Shown piece by piece: positions 6,974 to 15,179 of a DNA stretch of 22,797 nucleotides. Source of the stretch: VBCK01 sp035511515 (lineage in GTDB: Bacteria > Pseudomonadota > Gammaproteobacteria > Burkholderiales > Burkholderiaceae_F); NCBI GenBank assembly GCA_035511515.1, contig DATKFG010000123.1, forward strand, positions 1-22,797, given 5' to 3'. The first letter of the stretch is position 1. Every line of letters begins with the position of its first letter. The notes under the pieces are model-generated. The model searched no databases and was not told where the DNA came from. It saw only the letters and a program-made list of their open reading frames with translations. Both the position numbers and the translations under genes were made by a program.

Positions 6974-8356
6974 ATGCCGTCGTTGAGCGTTCCGGTTCTG
7001 GCTTCCGCATCCGGTCCTATCCTGGAGTTCGAGCGGCGCATCCTGGACTCGATGACCGAGATCGAGCACTGGTTCCGCCAGAACTGGCAGGAGCACACGC
7101 CGCCGTTCTACGGCTCGGTCGATCTGAGAAATGCCGGCTTCAAACTGGCGCCGGTCGACATGAACCTGTTTCCGGGTGGCTTCAACAATCTGTCCGAGGA
7201 TGCGCTGCCCTGCGCGGTTCAGGCGGCCCAGGTCGCGATCGAGCGCACCTGTCCGGACGCGCGCAAGCTGTTGCTGATCCCCGAACGGCACACACGCAAC
7301 GTGTATTACCTGCAGAACGTCGCGCGGCTGGTGCGGCTGCTGGGCACCCCTGGACTGGAGGTGCGCATCGGCACCCTGTCGGACGAGGTGACGCGACCGA
7401 CCTCGATTTCGCTGCCCGGCGGGGAGCGGCTGACGATCGAGCCGGTGATCCGCCAGGGCGACCGCGTCGGGCTGGAGGGCTTCGATCCGTGCATCGTGCT
7501 GCTGAACAACGACCTTTCGGCCGGCGTGCCGCCGCAGCTGATCGGCCTGGATCCGGCACAGACGCTGCTGCCGCCGCTGCACGCGGGCTGGGCGGTGCGC
7601 CGCAAATCCAATTTCTTCAAGTGTTACGACGAGGTCGCCGAGCAGTTTGCGCAGCTGATCGGAGTGGATCCATGGACCATCAACCCGCTGTTTGAGCGTT
7701 GCGGCCGGATCGACTTTCGCGAAAAAGCCGGCGAGGAATGCCTTGCCGACAAGGTGGATCAGCTGCTGGGTCAGATCCGCGAGCGCTATCGCGAGCGCGA
7801 CATCCGCCAGAAGCCGTTCGCGATCGTGAAGCCCGACGCCGGCACCTACGGGATGGGGATCATGACGGTGCGCGACGCTTCCGACGTGGTCGGGCTGAAC
7901 CGCAAGGAACGCAACAAGATGGCCGTGGTGAAGGAAGGCCTCGAGGTGAGCGAAGTGATCCTCCAGGAGGGGGTGCCCACCTTCGAGACGATCGACCAGG
8001 CCGTGGCCGAGCCGGTCGTGTACATGGTGGACCGCTACGTCGTGGGCGGCTTCTATCGGGTGCACCGGCAGCGCGGAATCGACGAGAACCTGAATGCGCC
8101 AGGGATGCAATTCGCTCCGCTCGCCTTCGCCAACGCCTGCAATCTGCCCAACCGTGAAGCGGCGCCGGGTTCCAGCGCCCAGAACCGCTTCTACTGCTAC
8201 GGCGTGGTGGGCCGGCTGGCCCTGCTGGCGGCCTCGATCGAGCTGGAGCGCACCGCCCTCGCCTCAACCGCTCTGCCGCGGGCAGAGGGTCTTTTGTCTG
8301 CCCTCCCCCGCGAAGTGGGAGAGGGTTCGGGGGTGAGGGTGGGAGCGGAGCCCTGA
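6974..8356 (+). CDS. gshA: Glutamate-cysteine ligase, Acidithiobacillus/betaproteobacterial type
   Basis: A protein of 460 residues from an ATG with a GAGGGGA ribosome binding site. It matches the GshA type found beside gshB in betaproteobacteria and acidithiobacilli, not the E. coli type. Recognisable segments are FYGSVDLRNAGFKLAPVDMN, FPGGFNNL, LLIPERHTRN, RRKSNFFKCYDEV, FAIVKPDAGTYGMGIMTV and YVVGGFYRVHRQRG. It joins glutamate and cysteine using ATP, the first step of glutathione synthesis, in the cytosol. The conserved part ends near residue 428 (ASIELERT). The last 18 or so residues (from about 443) are encoded by an intergenic-type repeat at 8301-8339, so the tail is probably not functional. 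It is the first gene of a seven-gene cluster; gshB follows after 12 bases. Confidence 0.95.
   Translation: MPSLSVPVLASASGPILEFERRILDSMTEIEHWFRQNWQEHTPPFYGSVDLRNAGFKLAPVDMNLFPGGFNNLSEDALPCAVQAAQVAIERTCPDARKLLLIPERHTRNVYYLQNVARLVRLLGTPGLEVRIGTLSDEVTRPTSISLPGGERLTIEPVIRQGDRVGLEGFDPCIVLLNNDLSAGVPPQLIGLDPAQTLLPPLHAGWAVRRKSNFFKCYDEVAEQFAQLIGVDPWTINPLFERCGRIDFREKAGEECLADKVDQLLGQIRERYRERDIRQKPFAIVKPDAGTYGMGIMTVRDASDVVGLNRKERNKMAVVKEGLEVSEVILQEGVPTFETIDQAVAEPVVYMVDRYVVGGFYRVHRQRGIDENLNAPGMQFAPLAFANACNLPNREAAPGSSAQNRFYCYGVVGRLALLAASIELERTALASTALPRAEGLLSALPREVGEGSGVRVGAEP
8301..8339 (-). repeat. REP-like palindromic repeat forming the 3' end of gshA
   Basis: Read on the minus strand this is CCCTCACCCCCGAACCCTCT followed by a CCCAC/GCGGGGG hairpin core. 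It belongs to the same family as the arms of the inverted repeat at 15001-15179, sharing CCTCACCCCC and CCTCTCCC. Such elements are normally intergenic. Here it is inside the gshA reading frame and supplies its last residues (EVGEGSGVRVG). Confidence 0.75.
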
Positions 8357-8368
8357 GGACGCGCGCCG

Positions 8369-9325
8369 ATGGCAGCTGAGGTTTCGGCGCTGTTCGTGAT
8401 CGATCCGCTGGACCATCTGAAGGAGTCCAAGGATTCGAGCATCGCGATGATGCGCGAGATGGCCAAGCGCGGCCATGTGATCTGGGCGTGCGAGATCGGG
8501 GACCTCGCGTGGCGCGACGGCGTGGTGCAGGCGGTGGCGACGCGACTGCAAATCGCACCGCAAGGACCCGAATGGTTCGGGCGGGTCGAGACCGTGCGTC
8601 GGGCGCTCGAAAGTTTCGACGTGGTGCTGATGCGCAAGGATCCTCCCTTCGATATGGAGTACCTGGTAGCGACCTACCTGCTGGAGGCCGCCGTGCGACG
8701 CGGCACGCGCGTTTTCAACGATCCGCGCGCGCTGCGCGACCACAACGAGAAGTTTGCCATCGCCGAGTTCGCCCATTACGCGGCTCCGACACTGGTGAGC
8801 CGCGATCCGGAGGCGATCCGCGAGTTTCACCGCGAGCAAAGCGATATCGTGGTGAAGCCCCTGGACGGCATGGGCGGTCGAGGCGTGTTTCGTGTCACGG
8901 CCAAGGACCCGAACCTGGGCGTGATCCTGGAGACGGCGACCCAGGGCGGCCAGCGAACCGTGATGGCTCAGCGTTTCATTCCCGAGATCCTGGCCGGCGA
9001 CAAGCGCATTTTGCTGGTGGCGGGCCGGCCGGTACCGTACGCGCTGGCGCGGGTGCCGCGCCCGGGCGAATCGCGCGGCAACCTGGCCGCCGGTGGCATC
9101 CCGCGCGCCCAGCCGCTGTCCGAGCGCGATCGCACGATCGCGGCCGCGCTCGGGCCGGCCCTGGCGGACCGGGGGTTGCTGCTGGTGGGGCTGGACGTGA
9201 TCGGGGACTACCTGACCGAGATCAACGTCACCAGCCCGACCTGTTTTGTCGAGATCAAGCGCGAGACCGGCTTCAACGTCGCCGTGATGTTCGTCGAGGC
9301 GCTGGAGCGACAGATCCTCCAGTGA
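8369..9325 (+). CDS. gshB: Glutathione synthetase
   Basis: A protein of 318 residues, the usual length. The N-terminal domain holds FVIDPLDHLKESKDSS and MRKDPPFDMEYL (88-99). The ATP-grasp part holds NDPRALRDHNEK (117-128), the flexible-loop region VVKPLDGMGGRGVFR (161-175), GDKRILLV (210-217), NLAAGG (238-243) and the magnesium-binding end GLDVIGDYLTEINVTSPT (274-291). It adds glycine to gamma-glutamylcysteine, the second step of glutathione synthesis. It lies 12 bases behind gshA, with TGAGGA acting as the ribosome binding site, and seven bases ahead of the EIIA gene, so it is almost certainly cotranscribed with both. Confidence 0.98.
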   Translation: MAAEVSALFVIDPLDHLKESKDSSIAMMREMAKRGHVIWACEIGDLAWRDGVVQAVATRLQIAPQGPEWFGRVETVRRALESFDVVLMRKDPPFDMEYLVATYLLEAAVRRGTRVFNDPRALRDHNEKFAIAEFAHYAAPTLVSRDPEAIREFHREQSDIVVKPLDGMGGRGVFRVTAKDPNLGVILETATQGGQRTVMAQRFIPEILAGDKRILLVAGRPVPYALARVPRPGESRGNLAAGGIPRAQPLSERDRTIAAALGPALADRGLLLVGLDVIGDYLTEINVTSPTCFVEIKRETGFNVAVMFVEALERQILQ

Positions 9326-9332
9326 ATCTGCT

Positions 9333-9800
9333 GTGGCGGGCATCCTCATCATTGCGCATCAACCGCTCGCTTCCGCGCTGGAACGGGCGGCTCGGCACGT
9401 GTTCAGCCGCGACCCCCGATGCGCCAGCTATCGACTGCGGGCCCTGGATGTCGAGCCCGACGCCGACATCGCTGCCGTGGAGCAGCAACTGCGCGCCCTG
9501 GTGGCCGAGACCGACGATGGCCATGGAGTTCTGGTTCTGACCGACTGTCTGGGAGCCACACCCGCCAATGTTGCAGCGCGGCTAGCCGCGCCAGGCAAGG
9601 TCGAGGTGCTCGCGGGCGCCAACTTGCCGATGCTGCTGCGCGCCCTTTGCTACTGCGCTGATTGCACGTTGGAAGCTTTGGCGGAAAAGGCGGCCGCAGG
9701 CGGCACCCGGGGCATTGCACCGATCGGGCCCACGCCGCCGGAGGACCGGCAAGCACCCGCCAAAGACGATGATCTCGCGCGACTTCAAGATCAGCAATAG
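9333..9800 (+). CDS. PTS EIIA component, mannose family
   Basis: A protein of 155 residues from a GTG start. It begins MAGILIIAHQPLASAL, with the phosphorylated histidine at residue 9 as in EIIA-Man. The second signature is VLTDCLGATPANVAARL (about 67-83). It accepts phosphate from HPr. In betaproteobacteria this EIIA is commonly found with HPr and EI but no sugar permease, and is thought to be regulatory. The last ten residues overlap the HPr gene by 32 bases, and the tail after about residue 125 is Pro/Asp-rich and looks disordered. No good ribosome binding site is visible, so translation is probably coupled to gshB, which ends seven bases earlier. Confidence 0.93.
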   Translation: MAGILIIAHQPLASALERAARHVFSRDPRCASYRLRALDVEPDADIAAVEQQLRALVAETDDGHGVLVLTDCLGATPANVAARLAAPGKVEVLAGANLPMLLRALCYCADCTLEALAEKAAAGGTRGIAPIGPTPPEDRQAPAKDDDLARLQDQQ

Positions 9801-10038
9801 ACTTGGGCTGCACGCCCGACCCTCGGCGCAGCTGACACAGGTGGCGTCCCGCTTTCAAAGCGAGGTGTACATCACGCGGGACGGTCGCCGCGTCAACGCC
9901 AAATCGATCATGGGCGTGATGATGCTCGCGGCCGGTCCGGGCTCGACGGTGTCGGTCGAAGCGGCCGGCTCCGACGAGGAATCGGCGCTGGCGGCGATCG
10001 GGGCGTTGATCGAGTCCCGCTTCGGGGAATCGGGCTGA
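9769..10038 (+). CDS. ptsH: HPr phosphocarrier protein
   Basis: A protein of 89 residues. It begins MISRDFKISNRLGLHARPSA, with the phosphorylated histidine at 15, and contains VNAKSIMGVMML with serine 46, the regulatory site used by HPr kinase where that enzyme exists. The frame opens at 9715, but the ATG at 9769 gives the standard HPr length and N-terminus. HPr carries phosphate from EI to the EIIA encoded just upstream. The gene overlaps the EIIA gene by 32 bases and precedes ptsI by 27 bases. Confidence 0.97.
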   Translation: MISRDFKISNRLGLHARPSAQLTQVASRFQSEVYITRDGRRVNAKSIMGVMMLAAGPGSTVSVEAAGSDEESALAAIGALIESRFGESG

Positions 10039-10065
10039 GATCGGCAACACATTGGGCGAACCCGG

Positions 10066-11901
10066 GTGATTAACGCAGAACTACGCGGTCTCGGTGTCGC
10101 GCGCGGCATCGCGATCGGACGCGCGCACCTGCTGGCCCCCAGCGAGCTGGAGGTCAAGCAGTACCACGTGCAGCGCGCCGACGTGCTGCACGAGGTCGCA
10201 CGCCTGAACAACGCGTTCTCGCTGGTGCGCGCCGAGCTGGAAGAGCTGCGCGCCGCCGTATCGGCCGAGGCGCCCGGCGAGGTCAAGGCATTCCTGGACC
10301 TGCACCGGATGATCCTGGACGACTCGTTGCTGTGCGACCAGCCACGCGACCTGGTGCGCGGCCGTCTGATCAATGCCGAATGGGCGCTCACCATACAGCT
10401 GGAAGAATTGTGCCGGCAGTTCGACGCGATCGATGACGAGTACTTCAGCAGCCGTTCGCAGGACGTGCGGCAGGTGGTCGAACGGGTGTTGCGGCGCCTG
10501 GCCGGGGGCAAACCCGCCGCTGCGATGCTGCCGCGCCGCCTCGAGGAAGGCGAACGCCTGGTGCTGGTGGCGCACGACCTGGCACCGGCCGACGTGCTGC
10601 AGCTCAAAGAGCGCGCCGGCGTGAACCTGGCGGGGCTGGTGACCGAGGCCGGTGGACCGACTTCGCACACGGCGATCCTGGCTCGCAGCCTGGGCTTGCC
10701 GGCGCTGCTGGGCGTCACCGAGGCGCGCCAGTCGATCGTCGAGGGCGACCTGGTCGTATTGGATTCGGACGGCGGACGCCTGATCGTCAATCCCGATGCG
10801 GCCCTGCTGGAAGAGTACCGGCACCGGATCCAGGAAGAGGGCCTGCGCCGCGTCGAACTGCGCAAGCTCAGGGGCCGCATGGCACGCACCGCCGACGGCA
10901 TCGCGGTGCAGCTGCTGGCCAACATCGAGATGCCGGAGGATGCGCGCGACGCGCTGGAGGCCGGCGCCGACGGCATCGGCCTGTTCCGCTCCGAGTTCCT
11001 GTTCATGAATCGCGATCAGCTGCCGTCCGAGGACGAGCAGTTCGAGGCCTACGCGCGGGTGGCCCGCTCGATGAAGGGCAAGCCGGTGGTGATCCGCACC
11101 CTGGACATCGGCGCCGACAAGGTACTGACCTCGTCGGCGCGGCACAGCCTGGGCATGCTTCCGGGCGACGGGGTCGAGGAGCCCAATCCGGCGCTCGGCC
11201 TGCGCGCGATCCGCTATTGCCTGGCCTTCCCGGAACTGTTCCTGACGCAGTTGCGCGCGATCCTGCGGGCCTCCAGCCAGGGCACGGTGCGGATTCTGGT
11301 GCCGATGCTGGCGCACGTTCACGAGATCGAGGAGGCGATGGCCTTCGTTGCGCGCGCCAAGGAACAGCTCAAGGACCGGCGCCAGAAGTTCGACGCGCGC
11401 ATCGCGGTGGGCGGAATGATCGAGGTGCCGGCGGCCGCCTTGACGCTGCCGGCGTTCGTGTCGAGGCTGAAATTCCTTTCGCTGGGCACCAACGACCTGA
11501 TCCAGTACACGCTGGCGATCGACCGCAGCGACTCGGCCGTGGCGCACCTGTACGACCACCTGCATCCGGCCGTGCTGCATCTGGTCCACAAGACGATCCG
11601 CACCGGCGAAAAGGCCCGGATACCGGTTTCCGTGTGCGGAGAAATGGCCGGCGAGGCCGCGCTGACCGAACTGCTGGTGGGGATGGGGTTGAGACAGTTT
11701 TCGATGGACCCGTCGCAGCTGCTGACCGTCAAGCAGCGCCTGTTCGAGGTCTCGACCCGACCCGCCGCACGGCTTGCGGCGCGGGTGCTGCGTTCCCACG
11801 ACCCGATCGAGATCCGGCGCGCGATCGAGCGCGGCGCCAACGGGCGGGCCCCGTCGCAACTGCCGCCGGTTGCGTCCGCGCTGGCTCAGTTGAGCCCCTG
11901 A
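10066..11901 (+). CDS. ptsI: PTS enzyme I (phosphoenolpyruvate-protein phosphotransferase)
   Basis: A protein of 611 residues, slightly longer than the usual 570-590, from a GTG start that gives the expected N-terminus (LRGLGVARGIAIGRAHLL). The HPr-binding and phosphohistidine domain has GGPTSHTAILARSLGLPAL with the active histidine at 201. The PEP-binding barrel has GIGLFRSEFLFM, TLDIGADK, FLSLGTNDLIQYTLAIDR and VCGEMAGE with the conserved cysteine at 524. It takes phosphate from phosphoenolpyruvate and passes it to HPr in the cytosol. The C-terminal residues after about 575 are not recognisably conserved. metX begins three bases after the stop codon. Confidence 0.97.
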   Translation: MINAELRGLGVARGIAIGRAHLLAPSELEVKQYHVQRADVLHEVARLNNAFSLVRAELEELRAAVSAEAPGEVKAFLDLHRMILDDSLLCDQPRDLVRGRLINAEWALTIQLEELCRQFDAIDDEYFSSRSQDVRQVVERVLRRLAGGKPAAAMLPRRLEEGERLVLVAHDLAPADVLQLKERAGVNLAGLVTEAGGPTSHTAILARSLGLPALLGVTEARQSIVEGDLVVLDSDGGRLIVNPDAALLEEYRHRIQEEGLRRVELRKLRGRMARTADGIAVQLLANIEMPEDARDALEAGADGIGLFRSEFLFMNRDQLPSEDEQFEAYARVARSMKGKPVVIRTLDIGADKVLTSSARHSLGMLPGDGVEEPNPALGLRAIRYCLAFPELFLTQLRAILRASSQGTVRILVPMLAHVHEIEEAMAFVARAKEQLKDRRQKFDARIAVGGMIEVPAAALTLPAFVSRLKFLSLGTNDLIQYTLAIDRSDSAVAHLYDHLHPAVLHLVHKTIRTGEKARIPVSVCGEMAGEAALTELLVGMGLRQFSMDPSQLLTVKQRLFEVSTRPAARLAARVLRSHDPIEIRRAIERGANGRAPSQLPPVASALAQLSP

Positions 11902-11904
11902 GCC

Positions 11905-13041
11905 GTGCAGTCCGGCTCGGTCGGGATCGTTTCGCCACGGTCGATGCGGTTCGAGGAGCCGCTCGAGCTGTCAAGCGGCGCTCATATCGCGGGCTACGAG
12001 CTTCGCTATGAAACCTACGGGGCGCTCAATGCCGCGCGCGACAACGCGGTGCTGGTCTGCCATGCGCTGAACGCCTCGCACCACGTGGCGGGCCGCACCA
12101 GCGACCGGCCGGACGAGATCGGCTGGTGGGACAACATGGTCGGTCCCGGTCGTCCGGTCGATACGCGGCGTTTCTTCGTGGTCGGCGTGAACAACCTGGG
12201 GTCGTGCTTCGGCTCCACCGGTCCGATGTCGATCGATCCGGCCACCGGGCGCCCGTACGGCGCCTCGTTTCCGCTGGTGACCGTCGAGGACTGGGTCAAC
12301 GCGCAGGCGCGGCTGGCCGACCGGCTCGGCATCGAACGGTTCGCCGCGGTGATGGGCGGCTCGCTCGGCGCGATGCAGGCGCTGTCCTGGACCATCCAGT
12401 ATCCGCAGCGCATCGGCCACTGCGTGGCGATTGCGATCGCGCCGCGCCTGTCCGCGCAGAACATCGCGTTCAACGATGTCGCCCGCACCGCGATCCGCAG
12501 CGACCCGGATTTCCACGGTGGCGATTATTACTCCAGGGGCGTGGTGCCCAAGCGGGGGCTGCGCGTGGCCCGGATGATCGGGCACATCACGTACCTGTCC
12601 GATGACACGATGGCCGAGAAGTTCGGACGCAGCCTGCACACGCCCGACTATGCGTTCGGCTACGGGGTCGAATTCGAAGTCGAGTCCTACCTGCGTCACC
12701 AGGGCGACAAGTTCTCCGAGTATTTCGACGCCAACACCTATCTGCTGATCACGCGCGCGCTCGATTACTTCGATCCGGCCCGCGCGCACGGCGGCGATCT
12801 GGTGCAGGCGCTGGCTCCTGCGCAGGCGCATTTCCTGCTCGTGTCGTTCACGACCGACTGGCGATTCACGCCGGCCCGCACGCGCGAAATCGTCGAAGCG
12901 CTGGTGGTGAACGGACGCGAGGTCGTCTATGCCGAGATCGATGCGCCGCACGGGCACGACGCCTTCCTGCTGGACGATGCGCGCTACCATCGCCTGGTGG
13001 CCGCCTATTTCGATAACGTCGCGGTGGAGCGGTCGCTGTGA
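11905..13041 (+). CDS. metX: MetX homoserine O-acyltransferase (probably succinyltransferase)
   Basis: A protein of 378 residues from a GTG start, with an alpha/beta-hydrolase fold. The nucleophile is serine 153 in GGSLGAMQAL, with aspartate 318 in FTTDWRFTP and histidine 351 in HGHDAFLL completing the triad. YETYGALNAARDNAVLVCHA and NNLGSCFGSTGP are further family segments. It activates homoserine for methionine synthesis. MetX proteins from betaproteobacteria, especially those next to metW, have been reported to use succinyl-CoA although the family name says acetyl; I infer this from context and not from a specificity residue. metW overlaps the stop codon by four bases (GTGA), so the two are translationally coupled. 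Confidence 0.95.
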   Translation: MQSGSVGIVSPRSMRFEEPLELSSGAHIAGYELRYETYGALNAARDNAVLVCHALNASHHVAGRTSDRPDEIGWWDNMVGPGRPVDTRRFFVVGVNNLGSCFGSTGPMSIDPATGRPYGASFPLVTVEDWVNAQARLADRLGIERFAAVMGGSLGAMQALSWTIQYPQRIGHCVAIAIAPRLSAQNIAFNDVARTAIRSDPDFHGGDYYSRGVVPKRGLRVARMIGHITYLSDDTMAEKFGRSLHTPDYAFGYGVEFEVESYLRHQGDKFSEYFDANTYLLITRALDYFDPARAHGGDLVQALAPAQAHFLLVSFTTDWRFTPARTREIVEALVVNGREVVYAEIDAPHGHDAFLLDDARYHRLVAAYFDNVAVERSL

Positions 13042-13673
13042 CTGCCCTGGCGCGGCCGCTGCCACGGAGCGCGGCATCGGCGCCGATGCCGACGCTGCGC
13101 GACGATCTGCGCCAGATCGCCACCTGGGTCGCCGACCGCGCGCACGTGCTCGACCTGGGCTGCGGCGACGGCGTGCTGATGGCATACCTGCGCGATTCGC
13201 GCGCGGCGCGCGTGTACGGGGTCGAGATCGACGATGACTCGATTCTGCAGTGCGTGCGACGCGGCCTGAGCGTGATCCAGGCCGACCTCGAATCCGGGCT
13301 GCGCATGTTTCCGGACCGGATGTTCGACACCGTCGTGCTGTCGCAGACGCTGCAGGCGATGCACAAGACCGAGGCCGTGCTGCGCGAGATGGCACGCGTC
13401 GGCCGACAGGGCATCGTCAGCTTTCCCAATTTCGGCCATTGGCGGCACCTGCTGTCGCTGCTGGGCGGCCGGATGCCGGTGTCGCCGCAGATGCCCTACC
13501 AGTGGTACGACACGCCCAACGTGCATCTGTGCACGCCCCGGGATTTCGAAATCCTGGCGGGCCGGCTCGGACTGGTGATCACCGGGCGCGCGCTGCTTGC
13601 GAACGGCCGGCCGGTGGACGTGATGCCGACTCTGCGCTCCAAGCTGGCGGTTTACCGGTTCGAACCCAAGTAA
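13038..13673 (+). CDS. metW: MetW, methionine biosynthesis protein, SAM-methyltransferase fold
   Basis: A protein of 211 residues from a GTG that overlaps the metX TGA. The SAM-binding motif VLDLGCGDG lies at residues 37-45, followed by VYGVEIDDDSI and FDTVVLSQTLQAMHK. PNFGHWRHLLSLLGGRMPV and YDTPNVHLCTPRDFE are typical MetW segments. MetW is reported to be needed together with MetX for homoserine activation in proteobacteria that carry the pair; its exact chemistry is unclear. The first 18 residues are an unconserved extension. It ends the seven-gene cluster: its stop codon is three bases from the ampG stop codon on the other strand, and no terminator is visible. Confidence 0.95.
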   Translation: MTALARPLPRSAASAPMPTLRDDLRQIATWVADRAHVLDLGCGDGVLMAYLRDSRAARVYGVEIDDDSILQCVRRGLSVIQADLESGLRMFPDRMFDTVVLSQTLQAMHKTEAVLREMARVGRQGIVSFPNFGHWRHLLSLLGGRMPVSPQMPYQWYDTPNVHLCTPRDFEILAGRLGLVITGRALLANGRPVDVMPTLRSKLAVYRFEPK

Positions 13674-13676
13674 GCG

Positions 13677-14987
13677 TCAGGCCGCAGGCGCCGGCCGTGC
13701 GGCCAGCCGGGCCGCCCAGCCCGCCAGCGCGAGTGCCGGCAAGCCCAGCAGCGCCGTTCCGACGAAGTACGCCGGGTAGCCGAACCGGTCCACGGCCAGG
13801 CCCGAGAAGAGCGCAATCGATTTCGGCAGCAGCAGCATCAGCGAGGAAAACAGCGCGTACTGCGTGGCGGTGAAGCTGGCGCTGGTCAGGCTGGACAGGT
13901 AGGCGATGAAGGCGCTGCTCGCCGCTCCGCCGACGAAATTCTCCGCCGATACCGCCCCCACCAGCAGGCCCAGATCGTGGCCCCGCGTGGACAGCCACGC
14001 GAACGGCAGCATCGAAAACGGCGACAGGGCCGCGCCCGCGATCAGCACCGGGCGCAGCCCCACGCGCGCGGCGATCATGCCGCCAGCCAGCGCGCCGGCC
14101 AGGAACATCGCCACGCCGTTGACGCTCGAAACCGCCGCCACTTCGGCCTTGCTGAAGCCCATGTCGTGGTAGAACGGGCTCGCCATCGCCGCCAGCACGA
14201 TGTCGCATATTCGGAAGGTCGACACGAAGGCGAGGATCGGCAGGGCGCGCCACCCGTAGCGGTTGAAGAAATCGGACAATGGACCGACCACGGCCGCCCG
14301 CACCCGGGCGAATGCGGGCTCATGGCGGCTTCCGATGTCGGCGGCATCCGGGATCCGTGGCTCGGGCACGCGCAGCACGGTGACGAGCCCGATGGCCATC
14401 GAGGCGGCCATCGCGAAATACGAGATCCGCCATGCGTCGTGCCGGTAACCCGGCTCGCCGCCCGCTGCGACCGCCGCGATGGCCAGCGCGCCGGCGCCGG
14501 CCCAGATCATCGCGCAGCGATAGCCGGTCTGGTAGGCCGCTGCCAGCGCCGCCTGCCGATCGCTCGATGCCGACTCGATCCGGTAGGCATCGAGCGCGAT
14601 ATCCTGGGTCGCCGCTGCAAACGCGGTCAGCACGGCGAACGCGACAAACGGCCACAGCCGCGCCTGCGGGTCGATCTGCGCCATCGACACGAGGCCCGCT
14701 GCCACCGCGCATTGCGACAGCAGCAGCCAGGCTCGGCGCCGGCCGAAGCGCCGCGTGAGCCACGGCAGGGGCGCGCGATCGACCAGCGGGGCCCAGGCCC
14801 ACTTGATCGTATAGACCCAGGGCACGGCGTTCAGGAAGCCGATCGTGGTCAGATCGACCCCGGCCTCGCGCAGCCGGTACGACATCGTGCCGAAAACCAG
14901 CAGATAAGGAAGGCCCGCCGCAAATCCGAGCGGCAGCATGCGGCGCACGGCCGGCTCGCCGTAGATGCGCAGCGCCCCGAACATCAT
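13677..14987 (-). CDS. ampG: AmpG-family MFS muropeptide permease
   Basis: A protein of 436 residues with about 12 to 14 hydrophobic helices. Family features are FAAGLPYLLVFGTMSYRLRE near the start, IKWAWAPLVDR, QDIALDAYRIE and AAMASPFYHDMGFSK. AmpG imports GlcNAc-anhydroMurNAc peptides across the inner membrane for peptidoglycan recycling and, in some species, controls beta-lactamase induction. Two adjacent ATG codons at 14987 and 14984 could start it; neither has a clear ribosome binding site. The left arm of a large inverted repeat begins only 13 bases upstream, so the original upstream region seems to have been displaced. It is convergent with metW. Confidence 0.9.
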   Translation of the reverse strand: MMFGALRIYGEPAVRRMLPLGFAAGLPYLLVFGTMSYRLREAGVDLTTIGFLNAVPWVYTIKWAWAPLVDRAPLPWLTRRFGRRRAWLLLSQCAVAAGLVSMAQIDPQARLWPFVAFAVLTAFAAATQDIALDAYRIESASSDRQAALAAAYQTGYRCAMIWAGAGALAIAAVAAGGEPGYRHDAWRISYFAMAASMAIGLVTVLRVPEPRIPDAADIGSRHEPAFARVRAAVVGPLSDFFNRYGWRALPILAFVSTFRICDIVLAAMASPFYHDMGFSKAEVAAVSSVNGVAMFLAGALAGGMIAARVGLRPVLIAGAALSPFSMLPFAWLSTRGHDLGLLVGAVSAENFVGGAASSAFIAYLSSLTSASFTATQYALFSSLMLLLPKSIALFSGLAVDRFGYPAYFVGTALLGLPALALAGWAARLAARPAPAA

Positions 14988-15000
14988 GCCGGGGCGCGCC

Positions 15001-15179
15001 CGTGGAGATAGTCGCCGAGGGCGCAGCCCTCACCCCCTCCCCTCTCCCGCTGCGCGGGCGAGGGGCGATCGGGCGTCGCAAGTGCGTAGCCGTCCCCAGA
15101 GACACGCCGTATCGCCCCTCGCCCGCGCAGCGGGAGAGGGGAGGGGGTGAGGACTGTAGCCCCGGCGACCATCTCTACA
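15001..15179. repeat. Large inverted repeat made of two REP-like elements
   Basis: The 42 bases at 15028-15069 are the exact reverse complement of 15111-15152, separated by 41 bases. The similarity continues outward to 15001 and 15179 at about 70 percent, including GTCGCCG and AGAT blocks, so each arm is about 69 bases. Each arm also folds by itself around CCCGC-TGC-GCGGG, the typical core of REP elements. The element fills the space between ampG and xthA and reaches past the xthA stop codon at 15175-15177. A shorter relative lies at 8301-8339. It could act as a bidirectional terminator or mRNA stabiliser. Confidence 0.9.

Noticed and set aside
10081..11859. Open minus-strand frame of 592 codons
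   Set aside because: Shadow of ptsI, which has all enzyme I motifs; long antisense frames are expected at this GC content.
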